Positions 25,956 to 33,488 of a stretch of DNA of 64,000 nucleotides are shown in pieces. How positions within the stretch are numbered: position 1 is the first letter of the stretch; every line of letters starts with the position of its first letter. Under the pieces are notes generated by a model, which did not search any database, was not told where the DNA came from, and saw nothing but the letters and a program-made list of their open reading frames with translations. Location: NCBI GenBank assembly GCA_963767565.1, contig CAVYEG010000012.1, forward strand, positions 124,001-188,000, given 5' to 3'. This stretch comes from Palsa-504 sp963767565. Its GTDB lineage: Bacteria; Actinomycetota; Actinomycetes; Streptosporangiales; Streptosporangiaceae. The position numbers and the translations under genes are program-made.

Positions 25956-26816
25956 TTACGGTTCCGGACATCTTGCGGTGAGCAGCCAGATTCCGGACGG
26001 CAGCCGGTAGCCCGTGCCCGGCGTACGGAAGCGGTCCAGCAGCATCGCGGCCCCGTGGCGGGCGGCGGCCTGCTGGTCGGGGTGCGCCGCCCGGTACGCC
26101 GCGCCGGCCGGCCCGACCTCGATGAGCCACTCGGCAACTCCATCGGGATCATCGGGTGCGCACAGGCTGGCATCCACCGGGTGAGCGTCAACCTGGCTGA
26201 AGCCGGCGGCGTTAAGGACCCGCTCCGGCCGGGCTGGGTCGGCGAACGCGAACGGGCCTGGCTCGCCACCGACCGGCAGCGGCGGCAGCGGCCCGACGTG
26301 CGCGGCGGCGCCCAGCAGCGCCGCCGCGAGCCACGGGTTGGCGGCAGCATCGCGGAAAACAGTCGCGGCGAACCGGCCGCCGGGGCGCAGAGCGCTGCGG
26401 ATGCTGGCGCAACCGGCAACCGGGTCGGCCAGCAGCATCAGCGCCATGCGTGAGTACGCGGCGTCGAACGGCGCGCCGGGCACCCGGCCGGCGGTTTCGA
26501 TATCGCACGCCTCGAAGCGCACGTTGGCGACGGCGGCGAAGCGGCTACGCGCGGTGTCCACCATGGACTGTGCGAGGTCGACGCCGACGGCCTGTCCGGT
26601 CGGTGCCACCATGGCGGCCAGTTCCGCCGTGGTACCCCCGGTGCCGCACCCGACGTCAAGGACGTTCTCGCCCGGTACGGGCCGCAGGCTGTGGCAGGCG
26701 GCGGCGCCCAGCGGCCGGCCGAGCTCGTCCTGACGGTCGGCATGGCGGATCCAGCCGGGCGCGGCCTGAGTCCAGAACTCTAGGTTGCGGACGCGTAGAC
26801 CGGCGGTGTCGGCCAT
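25956..26816 (-). CDS. SAM-dependent class I methyltransferase
   Basis: 286 aa. Motif I VLDVGCGTGGTTAELA (about 52-67), acidic residue of motif II in AVGVDLAQSMVDTAR, motif III CDIETAG and post-III DAAYSRMALMLLADP; UbiE/Coq5-like type. The N-terminal FWTQAAPGWIRHADRQDELG is typical of small-molecule methyltransferases. The substrate is unknown. Its ATG overlaps by one base (TGATG) the stop of the ABM gene upstream, so the two are co-translated; both are divergent from the TetR regulator. Confidence 0.88.
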   Translation of the reverse strand: MADTAGLRVRNLEFWTQAAPGWIRHADRQDELGRPLGAAACHSLRPVPGENVLDVGCGTGGTTAELAAMVAPTGQAVGVDLAQSMVDTARSRFAAVANVRFEACDIETAGRVPGAPFDAAYSRMALMLLADPVAGCASIRSALRPGGRFAATVFRDAAANPWLAAALLGAAAHVGPLPPLPVGGEPGPFAFADPARPERVLNAAGFSQVDAHPVDASLCAPDDPDGVAEWLIEVGPAGAAYRAAHPDQQAAARHGAAMLLDRFRTPGTGYRLPSGIWLLTARCPEP

Positions 26817-27124
26817 CAGAATGGCATCTCCGTGCCGTCCACGGTCTGTACCCGGAATCCTGAGGCCAGGTGTGCAGGGAAGCCCTCCTGCTGGGCTGCC
26901 AGCCCGGCCGCCCGTATGAGCCGTTCGGACATGAAACGGCGGAACGCCGCCTCACTGTCCCAGACGTTGATGACCCGCCACCCATCTTCGGCCGGCCCGG
27001 CCACGTGGGCGAGCAGGCCCGGCGGCCGGTCGGGTCCCAGGTGCTTCTCCACCATGCGGTAGGTTTCCTCGTCTACCCCGGGCATGTCCTGCATGACGCC
27101 GTACGGCATCCTCACCACCACCAT
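26816..27124 (-). CDS. Antibiotic-biosynthesis-monooxygenase-like (ABM) small protein
   Basis: 102 aa with the dimeric ferredoxin-like ABM pattern: GLLAHVAGPAEDGWRVINVW (beta strand with the conserved Trp), DSEAAFRRFMSERL. Such proteins are cofactor-free monooxygenases or simple stress proteins. A leaderless start is likely: minus-strand hexamer TAATCT lies 5 bases before the ATG. First gene of a pair with the methyltransferase, and divergent from tetR across a 38-base A/T-rich gap containing a palindrome. Confidence 0.8.
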   Translation of the reverse strand: MVVVRMPYGVMQDMPGVDEETYRMVEKHLGPDRPPGLLAHVAGPAEDGWRVINVWDSEAAFRRFMSERLIRAAGLAAQQEGFPAHLASGFRVQTVDGTEMPF

Positions 27125-27136
27125 TGCTTAGATTAA

Positions 27137-27155
27137 TGCTCTATTCAATATAGCA
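27137..27155. promoter_or_regulatory. 19-bp palindrome between ABM and tetR genes (candidate TetR operator)
   Basis: TGCTCTATTCAATATAGCA is a near-perfect palindrome (TGCT-N-TATT-C-AATA-N-AGCA) centred in the A/T-rich divergent promoter gap. TACACT (27157-27162) lies 6 bases before the ATG at 27169 on the plus strand, and TAATCT 5 bases before the ATG at 27124 on the minus strand. Both are -10-like hexamers suited to leaderless mRNAs, and the palindrome would cover both promoters. Confidence 0.6.
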
Positions 27156-27162
27156 CTACACT

Positions 27163-27825
27163 ATGCTCATGGTTGTCAAGCGGCCATACCAGTCGGCCCG
27201 CCGGGAGCAGCAGGCCCGCCAGACACGGCACGCGATCCTCGCCGCCGCCGCCAAACTGTTCGTCAATCCCGGCTACGCCGCCACACCGCTGATTACAATC
27301 GCGGCCGAGGCGGGAGTATCGGTGCAGACCGTCTACGCCGCGTTCGGCAGCAAGCGCCAATTGCTGTCCGCACTCGTGGACATCACTATCGCCGGCGACG
27401 ACGAACCAGTTGCCTTGCCTGACCGCCCGTTCGCCGCCGCGGTCCGGGCCGAGCCCACCGCACGCGCCAAACTCCTCCGTTATGCCCGCCACCTGACTGG
27501 CATCCAGGCGAGGCAGGCCGACGTGCTCATCGCGCTCAGCGGCGCCGCCACCGCCGACCCCGACGCGGCCGAGATCTGGCGCAAGAACCTCGACGACCGC
27601 CGCCGCGGCATGCTGATATTCGCCGCCGACCTGGCCGCCACCGGCGAGATCCGTCCCGACCTTGACCAAGACCGCATCGCCGACGTGCTCTGGCTCGCGA
27701 TGGACGTACGCAACTACGACTGGCTCGTGCGCCAGCGCCGCTGGTCACCCGGGCAGTATCAGCAGTGGTTTGCCGACACCGTGGCCGGCGCGCTCCTGCC
27801 CCATCGAATCCCTCACAACGCATAA
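27163..27825 (+). CDS. TetR-family transcriptional regulator
   Basis: 220 aa. The N-terminal TetR HTH spans about 15-60 (RHAILAAAAKLFVNPGYAAT and ITIAAEAGVSVQTVYAAFGSKRQL). The C-terminal ligand-binding domain is all-helical, ending WFADTVAGALLPHR. Start at ATG 27163 or, more likely for a leaderless transcript, ATG 27169. It is divergent from the ABM/methyltransferase pair with a palindromic operator candidate between them, so it most likely represses that pair and itself. Confidence 0.9.
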   Translation: MLMVVKRPYQSARREQQARQTRHAILAAAAKLFVNPGYAATPLITIAAEAGVSVQTVYAAFGSKRQLLSALVDITIAGDDEPVALPDRPFAAAVRAEPTARAKLLRYARHLTGIQARQADVLIALSGAATADPDAAEIWRKNLDDRRRGMLIFAADLAATGEIRPDLDQDRIADVLWLAMDVRNYDWLVRQRRWSPGQYQQWFADTVAGALLPHRIPHNA

Positions 27826-27870
27826 GCAGCCCACCGTGGCCGCAGAGCCGATACGAGGTCGGAGACACCG

Positions 27871-27999
27871 GTGACTAGCCATCCCGACTTTGACCGGGCC
27901 CAGGCCACACTCGATGCGATGCGGCAACCTTCCGTCATCGCCGCAACCATAACCGCGCCGGTCCTGCTGCGCCGGCAGCCAAGCCCGCAGGGGGCCTGA
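27871..27999 (+). CDS. Small ORF, 42 aa
   Basis: GTG start with GGAG nearby, encoding SHPDFDRAQATLDAMRQPSV and a short tail. It ends 2 bases before the ATG of the following membrane protein, which would fit translational coupling in a tetR-led unit. No family recognised. Confidence 0.35.
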   Translation: MTSHPDFDRAQATLDAMRQPSVIAATITAPVLLRRQPSPQGA

Positions 28000-28001
28000 C
28001 C

Positions 28002-28463
28002 ATGGCCCGCATCCGCTTCATCCTGGTCGGCGCCGTCCTCGGGCTCGCCTGGGCAGCCGCCTTGCGCGGCTACATGATGCAGCTGGCCGGCCCGACCTCG
28101 ACCTTCACGTTCAGCGGCACATTCGGGATCATCCTCCCGGCCGGCACCCTCGTCGGGGCGCTGCTGGGACGGGCCGAATACCAGCGCCGCGCTGGCCGCC
28201 AGTACCTTGTGCTCATCGGTGCCCCGCTGCTGCTCGCCGTCCTTCCGGGCCTGCTCACTGCGGGACTCGACCTCGCTCCCGTGGGCCTGGCCCTGTCTGC
28301 GATGGCCGGGGGCTACGCCGTGCGGCCGCGGCCCGCTCTGGGCCGGATCGTGACCGGCCTCATCGCTGCCGGTGCCATCGTCGCCCCCTTCGCCGGCTCC
28401 AAGCCGTGCCCGGTCTCAGCATCACCACACCGCACGGCGCCTGTGGGTTTCTACGCTGGGTGA
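28002..28463 (+). CDS. Membrane protein of unknown function, probably frameshifted near the C-terminus
   Basis: 153 aa with four hydrophobic helices (about 5-22, 42-55, 67-87, 91-105). The N-terminal MARIRFILVGAVLGLAWAA and GTFGIILPAGTLVGALLG look like an actinobacterial membrane-protein family that normally continues with a TTPRGAW-like segment. Here the matching segment (GLSITTPHGAC) appears only in another frame from about 28406, while the annotated frame reads an unrelated tail that overlaps the convergent PucR-like gene by 42 bases. So the gene is probably damaged at about 28395-28405. Confidence 0.6.
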   Translation: MARIRFILVGAVLGLAWAAALRGYMMQLAGPTSTFTFSGTFGIILPAGTLVGALLGRAEYQRRAGRQYLVLIGAPLLLAVLPGLLTAGLDLAPVGLALSAMAGGYAVRPRPALGRIVTGLIAAGAIVAPFAGSKPCPVSASPHRTAPVGFYAG

Positions 28464-29735
28464 TGTGTGGCCGCTGGGCGCTTGGCCCGCAGTCGGGTGC
28501 CTGCCGCTGGCCTGTGAGCCGATTGCAGCTGGCTCAGGTGAGGGATGTTCGTCTCGGCGGTCGATTTCGAAGGCGAGTCTCAGTTCGGCTATTCCGCGGG
28601 GATCGGAAAGGGAGCGGCCGGTGAGCTGTTCGACCCGGCGCATCCGGTGCCGGACCGTGTTGGGATGACAGAACAGGACGCTGGCCGCCTTGCTGGCGGA
28701 GCCGCCATTGTCGAGCCAGGCGCCGAGGGTAGCCAGCAGGACCGGCCGCTGGCCGGCCGGGATCCGGCCCAGCGGGGCCAGGATGGTGCCGGCGACGTGC
28801 CGCATCACCTCAGGGTTGCTGCCCGCGGCGACGGCGAACAGGTCGCGGTCGAAGACCGTGACGCGCTGAGCGGCGAACGCGCTGCGCAGCGCGATCTTGG
28901 CCAGCCGGAGATTCCGGGCAGTGTGCCGGAGATCGTCGTAGCACGGGCTGACCCCGACCAGGCCCGGGCTGAGCGAGTGCAGGGAATCGGCCAGGCGGAT
29001 AAGGTGAGTCTGCGGGCCGGGCAGCCACGCGATCCCGACTTCGGCGTCGTGCAGGAGCTGCCACACCGAGATCACCCCGATGCGCCTGAGCGCCGCCTCC
29101 GCCTGCGGGAGGGCATGCCGCCCTGGGCCTGGTACCTGCGCCGCGATAACGACGTAACTGCCCTGCAGCGGGATCCGCAGGATGTCCGCCGCCTCCCAGA
29201 GATTGCCCTCATCCAGCCGGCCGTCCAGCAGCGCCTGGACCACGGCCGAGCGTTCCTCCTGCTGGCTGAGGACCTGGAAGCTGATCTCGTCCCGGTAGCC
29301 GTCGGCCATCTCCTGGGTGAAGGTGTCCAGGGCAAGCCACATCTCGGAGGCAGCACGAAGCGTGACACCGGCAGAAACCTCGCTGCGTGCGGCGGTGCCG
29401 GCGAGGCAGTCCCACAGGTACCGGGCCGCGACCCGGTAGGCCTCCATCACCGCGGTCAGCGGCACGCCGGCCCTCGCGCGCCGTCTCCCGTTCTCGCGCG
29501 ATTCGGGGGATGCGACCGCCGGGGCGCGCCCGATCGGGCCGAAGACGAACCCGATGTTGTCCCGGCAGGTCCGGCGCAGCTCCTCGTCACTGATCACCGA
29601 GGCCGTGCCGTAGACCGGCACGGCCGCCCTGATCCGCGCGGCCATCCCGTCAGCCAGCTCGTCGGCCCGCTCCCTCAGCTCCGCGCCGAGCAAGGCGAGC
29701 CCGGCGCCGGCGTCGTCCGGCGGTGATTGTTCCAT
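28422..29735 (-). CDS. PucR/CdaR-family transcriptional regulator
   Basis: 437 aa. The N-terminal half is helical sensor-like (RADELADGMAARIRAAVPVY), then a GGDEF-related middle region, then the C-terminal PucR HTH: ATLGAWLDNGGSASKAASVL, FCHPNTVRHRMRRVEQLTGR, IAELRLAFEI. The ~45 residues after the HTH are Pro/Ser-rich and probably read-through of degenerate DNA shared with the damaged gene at 28002. It is divergent from the alpha/beta hydrolase at 29958, its likely target. Confidence 0.87.
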   Translation of the reverse strand: MEQSPPDDAGAGLALLGAELRERADELADGMAARIRAAVPVYGTASVISDEELRRTCRDNIGFVFGPIGRAPAVASPESRENGRRRARAGVPLTAVMEAYRVAARYLWDCLAGTAARSEVSAGVTLRAASEMWLALDTFTQEMADGYRDEISFQVLSQQEERSAVVQALLDGRLDEGNLWEAADILRIPLQGSYVVIAAQVPGPGRHALPQAEAALRRIGVISVWQLLHDAEVGIAWLPGPQTHLIRLADSLHSLSPGLVGVSPCYDDLRHTARNLRLAKIALRSAFAAQRVTVFDRDLFAVAAGSNPEVMRHVAGTILAPLGRIPAGQRPVLLATLGAWLDNGGSASKAASVLFCHPNTVRHRMRRVEQLTGRSLSDPRGIAELRLAFEIDRRDEHPSPEPAAIGSQASGRHPTAGQAPSGHTSPSVETHRRRAVW

Positions 29736-29957
29736 CAGCCAATGCTAACTCCCGCGCCGTCGGAACCTACCAGTACCTCACGATGCGCCCGGACCAGATG
29801 TTGTCTGCCGGAACAATCTGCGCCTAGTTACCCGTGCCTTCCCGGACATCGACTTCCCGCGGGCAGCACGCAAGGATGGGCAGCAGTCCGACAGTCCGCC
29901 CGCCGGTTACCCCACGCCGGCGGATTCCCAGCTCCCGTCCCGAATGGCGGTATATCA

Positions 29958-30797
29958 ATGAGCCTCAGCGTTCGAGAGACGCAAGACATCAGCCGGGCCA
30001 ACGCCACCGGCCTGCCGCCGGTGGTCTTCGTTCACGGCCTGTGGATGCTCGCCTCAAGCTGGCAGCCATGGCGCACGTTCTTCGAGGAGAACGGCTACGC
30101 CACCATCGCCCCCGGCTGGCCCGATGACCCGGCAACCGTCGACGAGGCCCGCGGCAACCCGCGGGTCTTCGCGGGCAAGAGCGTCGGGCAGGTGACCAGC
30201 CACATGGCCGAAGCCATCGCGGCCCTGCGGCACACGCCAGCAATCATCGGGCACTCCTTCGGCGGCCTGATCACCCAGCAGCTCGCCGGCCAGGGACTAG
30301 GCACCGCGTCCGTCCCGATCGACTCGGGCCCGTTCCGCGGGGTACTGCCACTGCCGCTGTCCGCGCTCCGGTCGGCCAGCCCGGTTATCGTCAACCCGGC
30401 CAACTACCGGCGGTCGGTCATGCTCACCTACGAGCAGTTCCGCTACTCCTTCGCCAACGCCGTCAGCGAGAACGAGGCACAGCGGCTCTATGAGGCCTAT
30501 CCCGTCCCAGGCTCAGGGATCCCGCTGTTCCAGGCCGCGACCGCCAACTTCAACCCATTCACCGAGCTTAAAGTGGACACCAAGAACCCGCAGCGCGGTC
30601 CCATGATGCTCATTACGGGTGAGAAAGACCACATCGCCCCGCATGCCATCGCCGCCGCCTCCTACAAGAAGCAGAAGCGCAACCGCGCCGCCACCCAAAT
30701 CCAGGAGATCCCGGACCGCGGCCACTCCCTGGTCTTCGACAGCGGCTGGCAAGACGTCGCCGAAACAGCCCTGACATTCATCAAGAGCACCTGCTAA
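29958..30797 (+). CDS. Alpha/beta hydrolase
   Basis: 279 aa. Oxyanion region VVFVHGLWMLASSWQPW, nucleophile elbow GHSFGG (Ser about 100), acid in ITGEKDHIAP and catalytic His in DRGHSLVFDS (about 255): a complete triad. No signal peptide. The ATG at 29958 follows GGCGG and starts just before the conserved core; the upstream open frame is rejected. The substrate is unknown; non-haem peroxidase/esterase relatives are common. It is followed by a short GC hairpin. Confidence 0.88.
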   Translation: MSLSVRETQDISRANATGLPPVVFVHGLWMLASSWQPWRTFFEENGYATIAPGWPDDPATVDEARGNPRVFAGKSVGQVTSHMAEAIAALRHTPAIIGHSFGGLITQQLAGQGLGTASVPIDSGPFRGVLPLPLSALRSASPVIVNPANYRRSVMLTYEQFRYSFANAVSENEAQRLYEAYPVPGSGIPLFQAATANFNPFTELKVDTKNPQRGPMMLITGEKDHIAPHAIAAASYKKQKRNRAATQIQEIPDRGHSLVFDSGWQDVAETALTFIKSTC

Positions 30798-30812
30798 AGC
30801 CGCCCTGCCCGA

Positions 30813-30828
30813 CCCGCCGCAAGGCGGG
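30813..30828 (+). terminator. GC-rich hairpin after the alpha/beta hydrolase
   Basis: CCCGCC-GCAA-GGCGGG: 6-bp perfect stem with a stable GCAA tetraloop, 15 bases after the hydrolase stop. There is no T tract. The rest of the 467-base gap to 31264 is A/T-richer and contains no convincing gene, apart from one copy of a flanking direct repeat. Confidence 0.5.
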
Positions 30829-31162
30829 CTGCCAAGCCACACGCCGGTCCCGCGAGCGGGCGCTCCGCAGCCCGTCAGCGGTGCTCAGCCCGGAATGAAC
30901 TAGCCAGCAACTACGCAACGTAACCATCGCGCCGGGCGTAATTGTTCACTTCACCAGCGGCCAAGGACAGCGAAGACTGTTCAACTACTCAGGAGATCCC
31001 AGCCCAGGGTGTTCAGGTCCCGCCCGTTCCCTACATGGGGATCACATATAGTTGGCCAATCGGCAAAGCTACTTTGCCATGTTGGCCATTTCTCAGCTAA
31101 TTAGCTGGCCACCTTTCCCAGTCTGCCTGACCCGCCTTGTTCGTCCTCCTCACAGCTCTTTC

Positions 31163-31190
31163 ACGGCAGCTGTAGTTCGTTGGGATCATG
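31163..31190 (+). repeat. Direct repeat flanking the MBL-fold gene, left copy
   Basis: ACGGCAGCTGTAGTTCGTTG continuing to GGATCATG. The right copy at 31934-31960 differs by one missing A and one G/T change. The pair brackets the MBL-fold hydrolase gene, as a duplication or small insertion would. Confidence 0.7.
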
Positions 31191-31264
31191 TCATAGCGAC
31201 GGCGTGTTCGCGGATGGTGCCCGTGGCTGCCTTCGCCACTGACTAGACAGTAGGCTCAGCCGCC

Positions 31265-31906
31265 ATGAGGCTCACCAAACTTGCCCACGCCGGGGTGAAG
31301 CTGGTCAAGGACGGCGCGACACTGGTCATTGACCCGGGCACGTTCGGTTCGGGAACGCAGGCGCTGGCCGAGGCCGACGCGGCGCTGATCACGCACGAGC
31401 ACGCCGACCACCTGGATGCCGGAGCGCTCCGTGAGGCCCTTGATGCCCGGCCTGGCCTTCAGGTGCGGGCAAGTACGGCCGTAGCCGGCCAGCTCGGTTC
31501 CTTCCGCGGCCGGGTCCAGCCGGTCCGGCACGGTGATACGTTCACCGTGGCCGGCTTCCGGGTCCATGTGCACGGCCAGGAGCACGCTCAGTCACACCAG
31601 GAGATCCCGGTCGTCCCCAACGTAGGGTTCCTGGTGGACGGTGAGCTCTTCCACCCCGGCGATGCGCTCACCGTTCCCGACGAGCATGTGCCGACGCTGC
31701 TTGTCCCGGTGTGCGCTCCGTGGCTGAAGTCCGCCGAGTTCGTCGACTACTTCCGCGAGGTGAACCCGCGTCGGGGTTTCGCCGTCCACGATGCCATGCT
31801 CAGCGAATTCGGGCTCATGGTCCTGGAAGGCTACCTGGAGTTCGCCGCTGAGGCCCGCGATGCCGCGCTGACCCGGCTCGAACCAGGCGCCACCATCGAC
31901 CTGTGA
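31265..31906 (+). CDS. MBL-fold metal-dependent hydrolase (UlaG/UPF0173-like)
   Basis: 213 aa. The metallo-beta-lactamase metal motif is ITHEHADHLD (about 43-52). Further conserved residues are in VPNVGFLVDGELFHPGDAL (Asp bridging ligand) and FAVHDAMLSEFGL (His). The Ser-rich N-terminal MRLTKLAHAGVKLV is typical of the L-ascorbate-6-phosphate lactonase/UPF0173 branch. The cytoplasmic substrate is unknown. The gene is bracketed by 27/28-base direct repeats (31163 and 31934), suggesting it arrived as a unit. Confidence 0.87.
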   Translation: MRLTKLAHAGVKLVKDGATLVIDPGTFGSGTQALAEADAALITHEHADHLDAGALREALDARPGLQVRASTAVAGQLGSFRGRVQPVRHGDTFTVAGFRVHVHGQEHAQSHQEIPVVPNVGFLVDGELFHPGDALTVPDEHVPTLLVPVCAPWLKSAEFVDYFREVNPRRGFAVHDAMLSEFGLMVLEGYLEFAAEARDAALTRLEPGATIDL

Positions 31907-31933
31907 CCATGCGGCCCAGCTGGCGGGTCAGAT

Positions 31934-31960
31934 ACGGCAGCTGTGTTCGTTGTGATCATG
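31934..31960 (+). repeat. Direct repeat flanking the MBL-fold gene, right copy
   Basis: ACGGCAGCTGTGTTCGTTGT continuing to GATCATG; aligns to 31163-31190 with one gap and one substitution. Confidence 0.7.
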
Positions 31961-32283
31961 GTGTTGTCTCGGCGTAGGAGCTCGAACATGGAAATCGGTC
32001 GGATTCCAACCATTTTCAGACGACATCTGGGTCCTGGATCCGCGAACGGGGAGCTATGACCGGACGGTCAAGAAGCTGTCCAAACGGTTCGGACTGCCCC
32101 ACTGACGTCACCCCGAACCCCGCGCGGGGTCAGCACCGATTCAGCACCGGGTACGGAAACGACCGGAACTAACCGGCATCAACCGGACAACCCGGACACG
32201 AGAGAACGGGCTGCCGTACTTGGGGCCTGACGGCACGTTTCACGCGAGGCAGACCCGAGAAACCACAGGTCAGAACCCTGATT
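31961..32283. other. Right end of the putative island: coding relic and repeat region
   Basis: A forward frame of about 35 codons ending in TGA at about 32105 reads DDIWVLDPRTGSYDRTVKKL then SKRFGLPH: a protein tail of unknown family with no start. It is followed by a short inverted repeat (CCCCGAACCCCGCGCGGGG region) and by TCAGCACCG twice at 11-base spacing (32130-32138 and 32141-32149). Then comes A/C-rich DNA up to the acyl-CoA dehydrogenase stop. The arrangement resembles the stretch between an integrase gene end and an att site, but no integrase is recognisable. Confidence 0.4.
32130..32149. repeat. Phased TCAGCACCG direct repeats near right island end
   Basis: TCAGCACCG-AT-TCAGCACCG, two 9-base units one helical turn apart. 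The 12-mer GATTCAGCACCG is shared with 10393-10404 near the left end. Candidate integrase arm-type sites. Confidence 0.4.
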
Positions 32284-33456
32284 TCAGCCCTTGATGAGCT
32301 GGCGGGCCATGACCATGCGCTGGATCTGGTTGGTGCCCTCGTAGATCTGGGTGATCTTGGCGTCGCGCATCATGCGCTCGACCGGGTAGTCGTTGACGTA
32401 GCCGTAGCCGCCCAGGAGCTGCACCGCGTCGGTGGTCACCGACATGGCCACGTCGGAGGCCAGGCACTTGCAGGCCGAGGAGAAGAAGGTCAGGTCGGCG
32501 ATCTTCTCGCCGGCCATGGCGCGCTCGGACTTGGCCGCCGCCGCGTAGGTGAGCTGGCGGGCCGCCTCCAGCTTCATGGCCATGTCGGCGATCATGAACT
32601 GCAGGCCCTGGAACTCCGCGACGGCCCGGCCGAACTGCTTGCGTTCCTTGACGTACCCGATCGCGTAGTCCAGCGCGCCCTGGGCGATCCCCAGCGCCTG
32701 GGCCGCGATCGTGATGCGGGTGTGGTCCAGCGTGCGCAGCGCGGTCCTGAAGCCCTCCCCCTCGGCGCCGATGAGCCGCGCGGCGGGGATCTCGCAATCG
32801 TCGAAGTACAGTTCCCTGGTCGGGGAGCCCTTGATGCCGAGCTTGTGCTCGGGCGCGCCGAACGAGAAGCCCGGGTCGCCGTCTTCCAGCACGAAGGCGG
32901 AGATCCCGTCGGCGCCGGCCGACGGGTCGGTGACCGCCATCACCGTGTAGTACTTCGACACCCCGGCGTTGGTGATCCACCGTTTGACGCCGTTCAGCAC
33001 GTAGCCCGAGTCCGTGCGCACCGCCCGGGTCCGCATGGCCGCCGCGTCGGAGCCCGCCTCGGGCTCGGACAGCGCGTAGGAGAACATGGCCTCACCGCGC
33101 GCCACCGGCGTCAGGTACCTGGCCTTGACCTCCTCGGACGCGGCGATCAGCAGCGGTACCGTGCCCAGCTTGTTGACCGCCGGGATGAGCGAGGACGAGG
33201 CGCAGGCCCGGGCCACCTCCTCGATGACGATGGCGGTGGCGATGGCGTCCGCCCCCGCGCCGCCGTAGGCCTCGGGGATGTGCACGGCCTGCAGGTCGGC
33301 CTTGACCAGGGCCTCGTACACGTCCCAGGGGAACTCCGACGTCCGGTCGACCTCGGCGGCTCGCGGGGCGATCTTGTCGTCGGCCAGCGCGCGGACCGCC
33401 TCGCGCAGCGCGTCGTGCTCTTCGGACAGCGTGTACATGGGTGCCTCATCGCTCAT
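32284..33456 (-). CDS. Acyl-CoA dehydrogenase
   Basis: FAD-dependent alpha,beta-dehydrogenation of an acyl-CoA, 390 aa. N-terminal helical domain; YALSEPEAGSDAAAMRT (FAD/substrate strand), ITNAG, C-terminal helical domain with KERKQFGRAV and LLGGYGYVNDYPVERMMRD. The C-terminal motif QIYEGTNQIQRMVMARQ contains the catalytic-type Glu (YEGT). Substrate is probably short or branched chain. The last ~73 bases are duplicated at 10264 and, more diverged, at 19793, so the present 3' end may have been supplied by an integrating element. The ATG at 33456 starts just before the conserved region. Confidence 0.95.
   Translation of the reverse strand: MSDEAPMYTLSEEHDALREAVRALADDKIAPRAAEVDRTSEFPWDVYEALVKADLQAVHIPEAYGGAGADAIATAIVIEEVARACASSSLIPAVNKLGTVPLLIAASEEVKARYLTPVARGEAMFSYALSEPEAGSDAAAMRTRAVRTDSGYVLNGVKRWITNAGVSKYYTVMAVTDPSAGADGISAFVLEDGDPGFSFGAPEHKLGIKGSPTRELYFDDCEIPAARLIGAEGEGFRTALRTLDHTRITIAAQALGIAQGALDYAIGYVKERKQFGRAVAEFQGLQFMIADMAMKLEAARQLTYAAAAKSERAMAGEKIADLTFFSSACKCLASDVAMSVTTDAVQLLGGYGYVNDYPVERMMRDAKITQIYEGTNQIQRMVMARQLIKG
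32305..32356 (-). repeat. Acyl-CoA dehydrogenase 3'-end repeat (putative att, copy C)
   Basis: Contains the 47-base segment (32310-32356) identical to 10290-10336, and the 40-base segment (32305-32344) 95% identical to 19811-19850. CCATGCGCTGGATCTGGTTG, extended to 23 bases, is common to all three. Confidence 0.75.
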
Positions 33457-33488
33457 GGCTCGATGGTAGATCGGGCCTGAACCTGGTG

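Noticed and set aside
31961..32283. Integrase gene at the right island end
   Set aside because: The ~35-codon tail there lacks any tyrosine- or serine-recombinase signature, so no integrase is claimed despite the fitting position.
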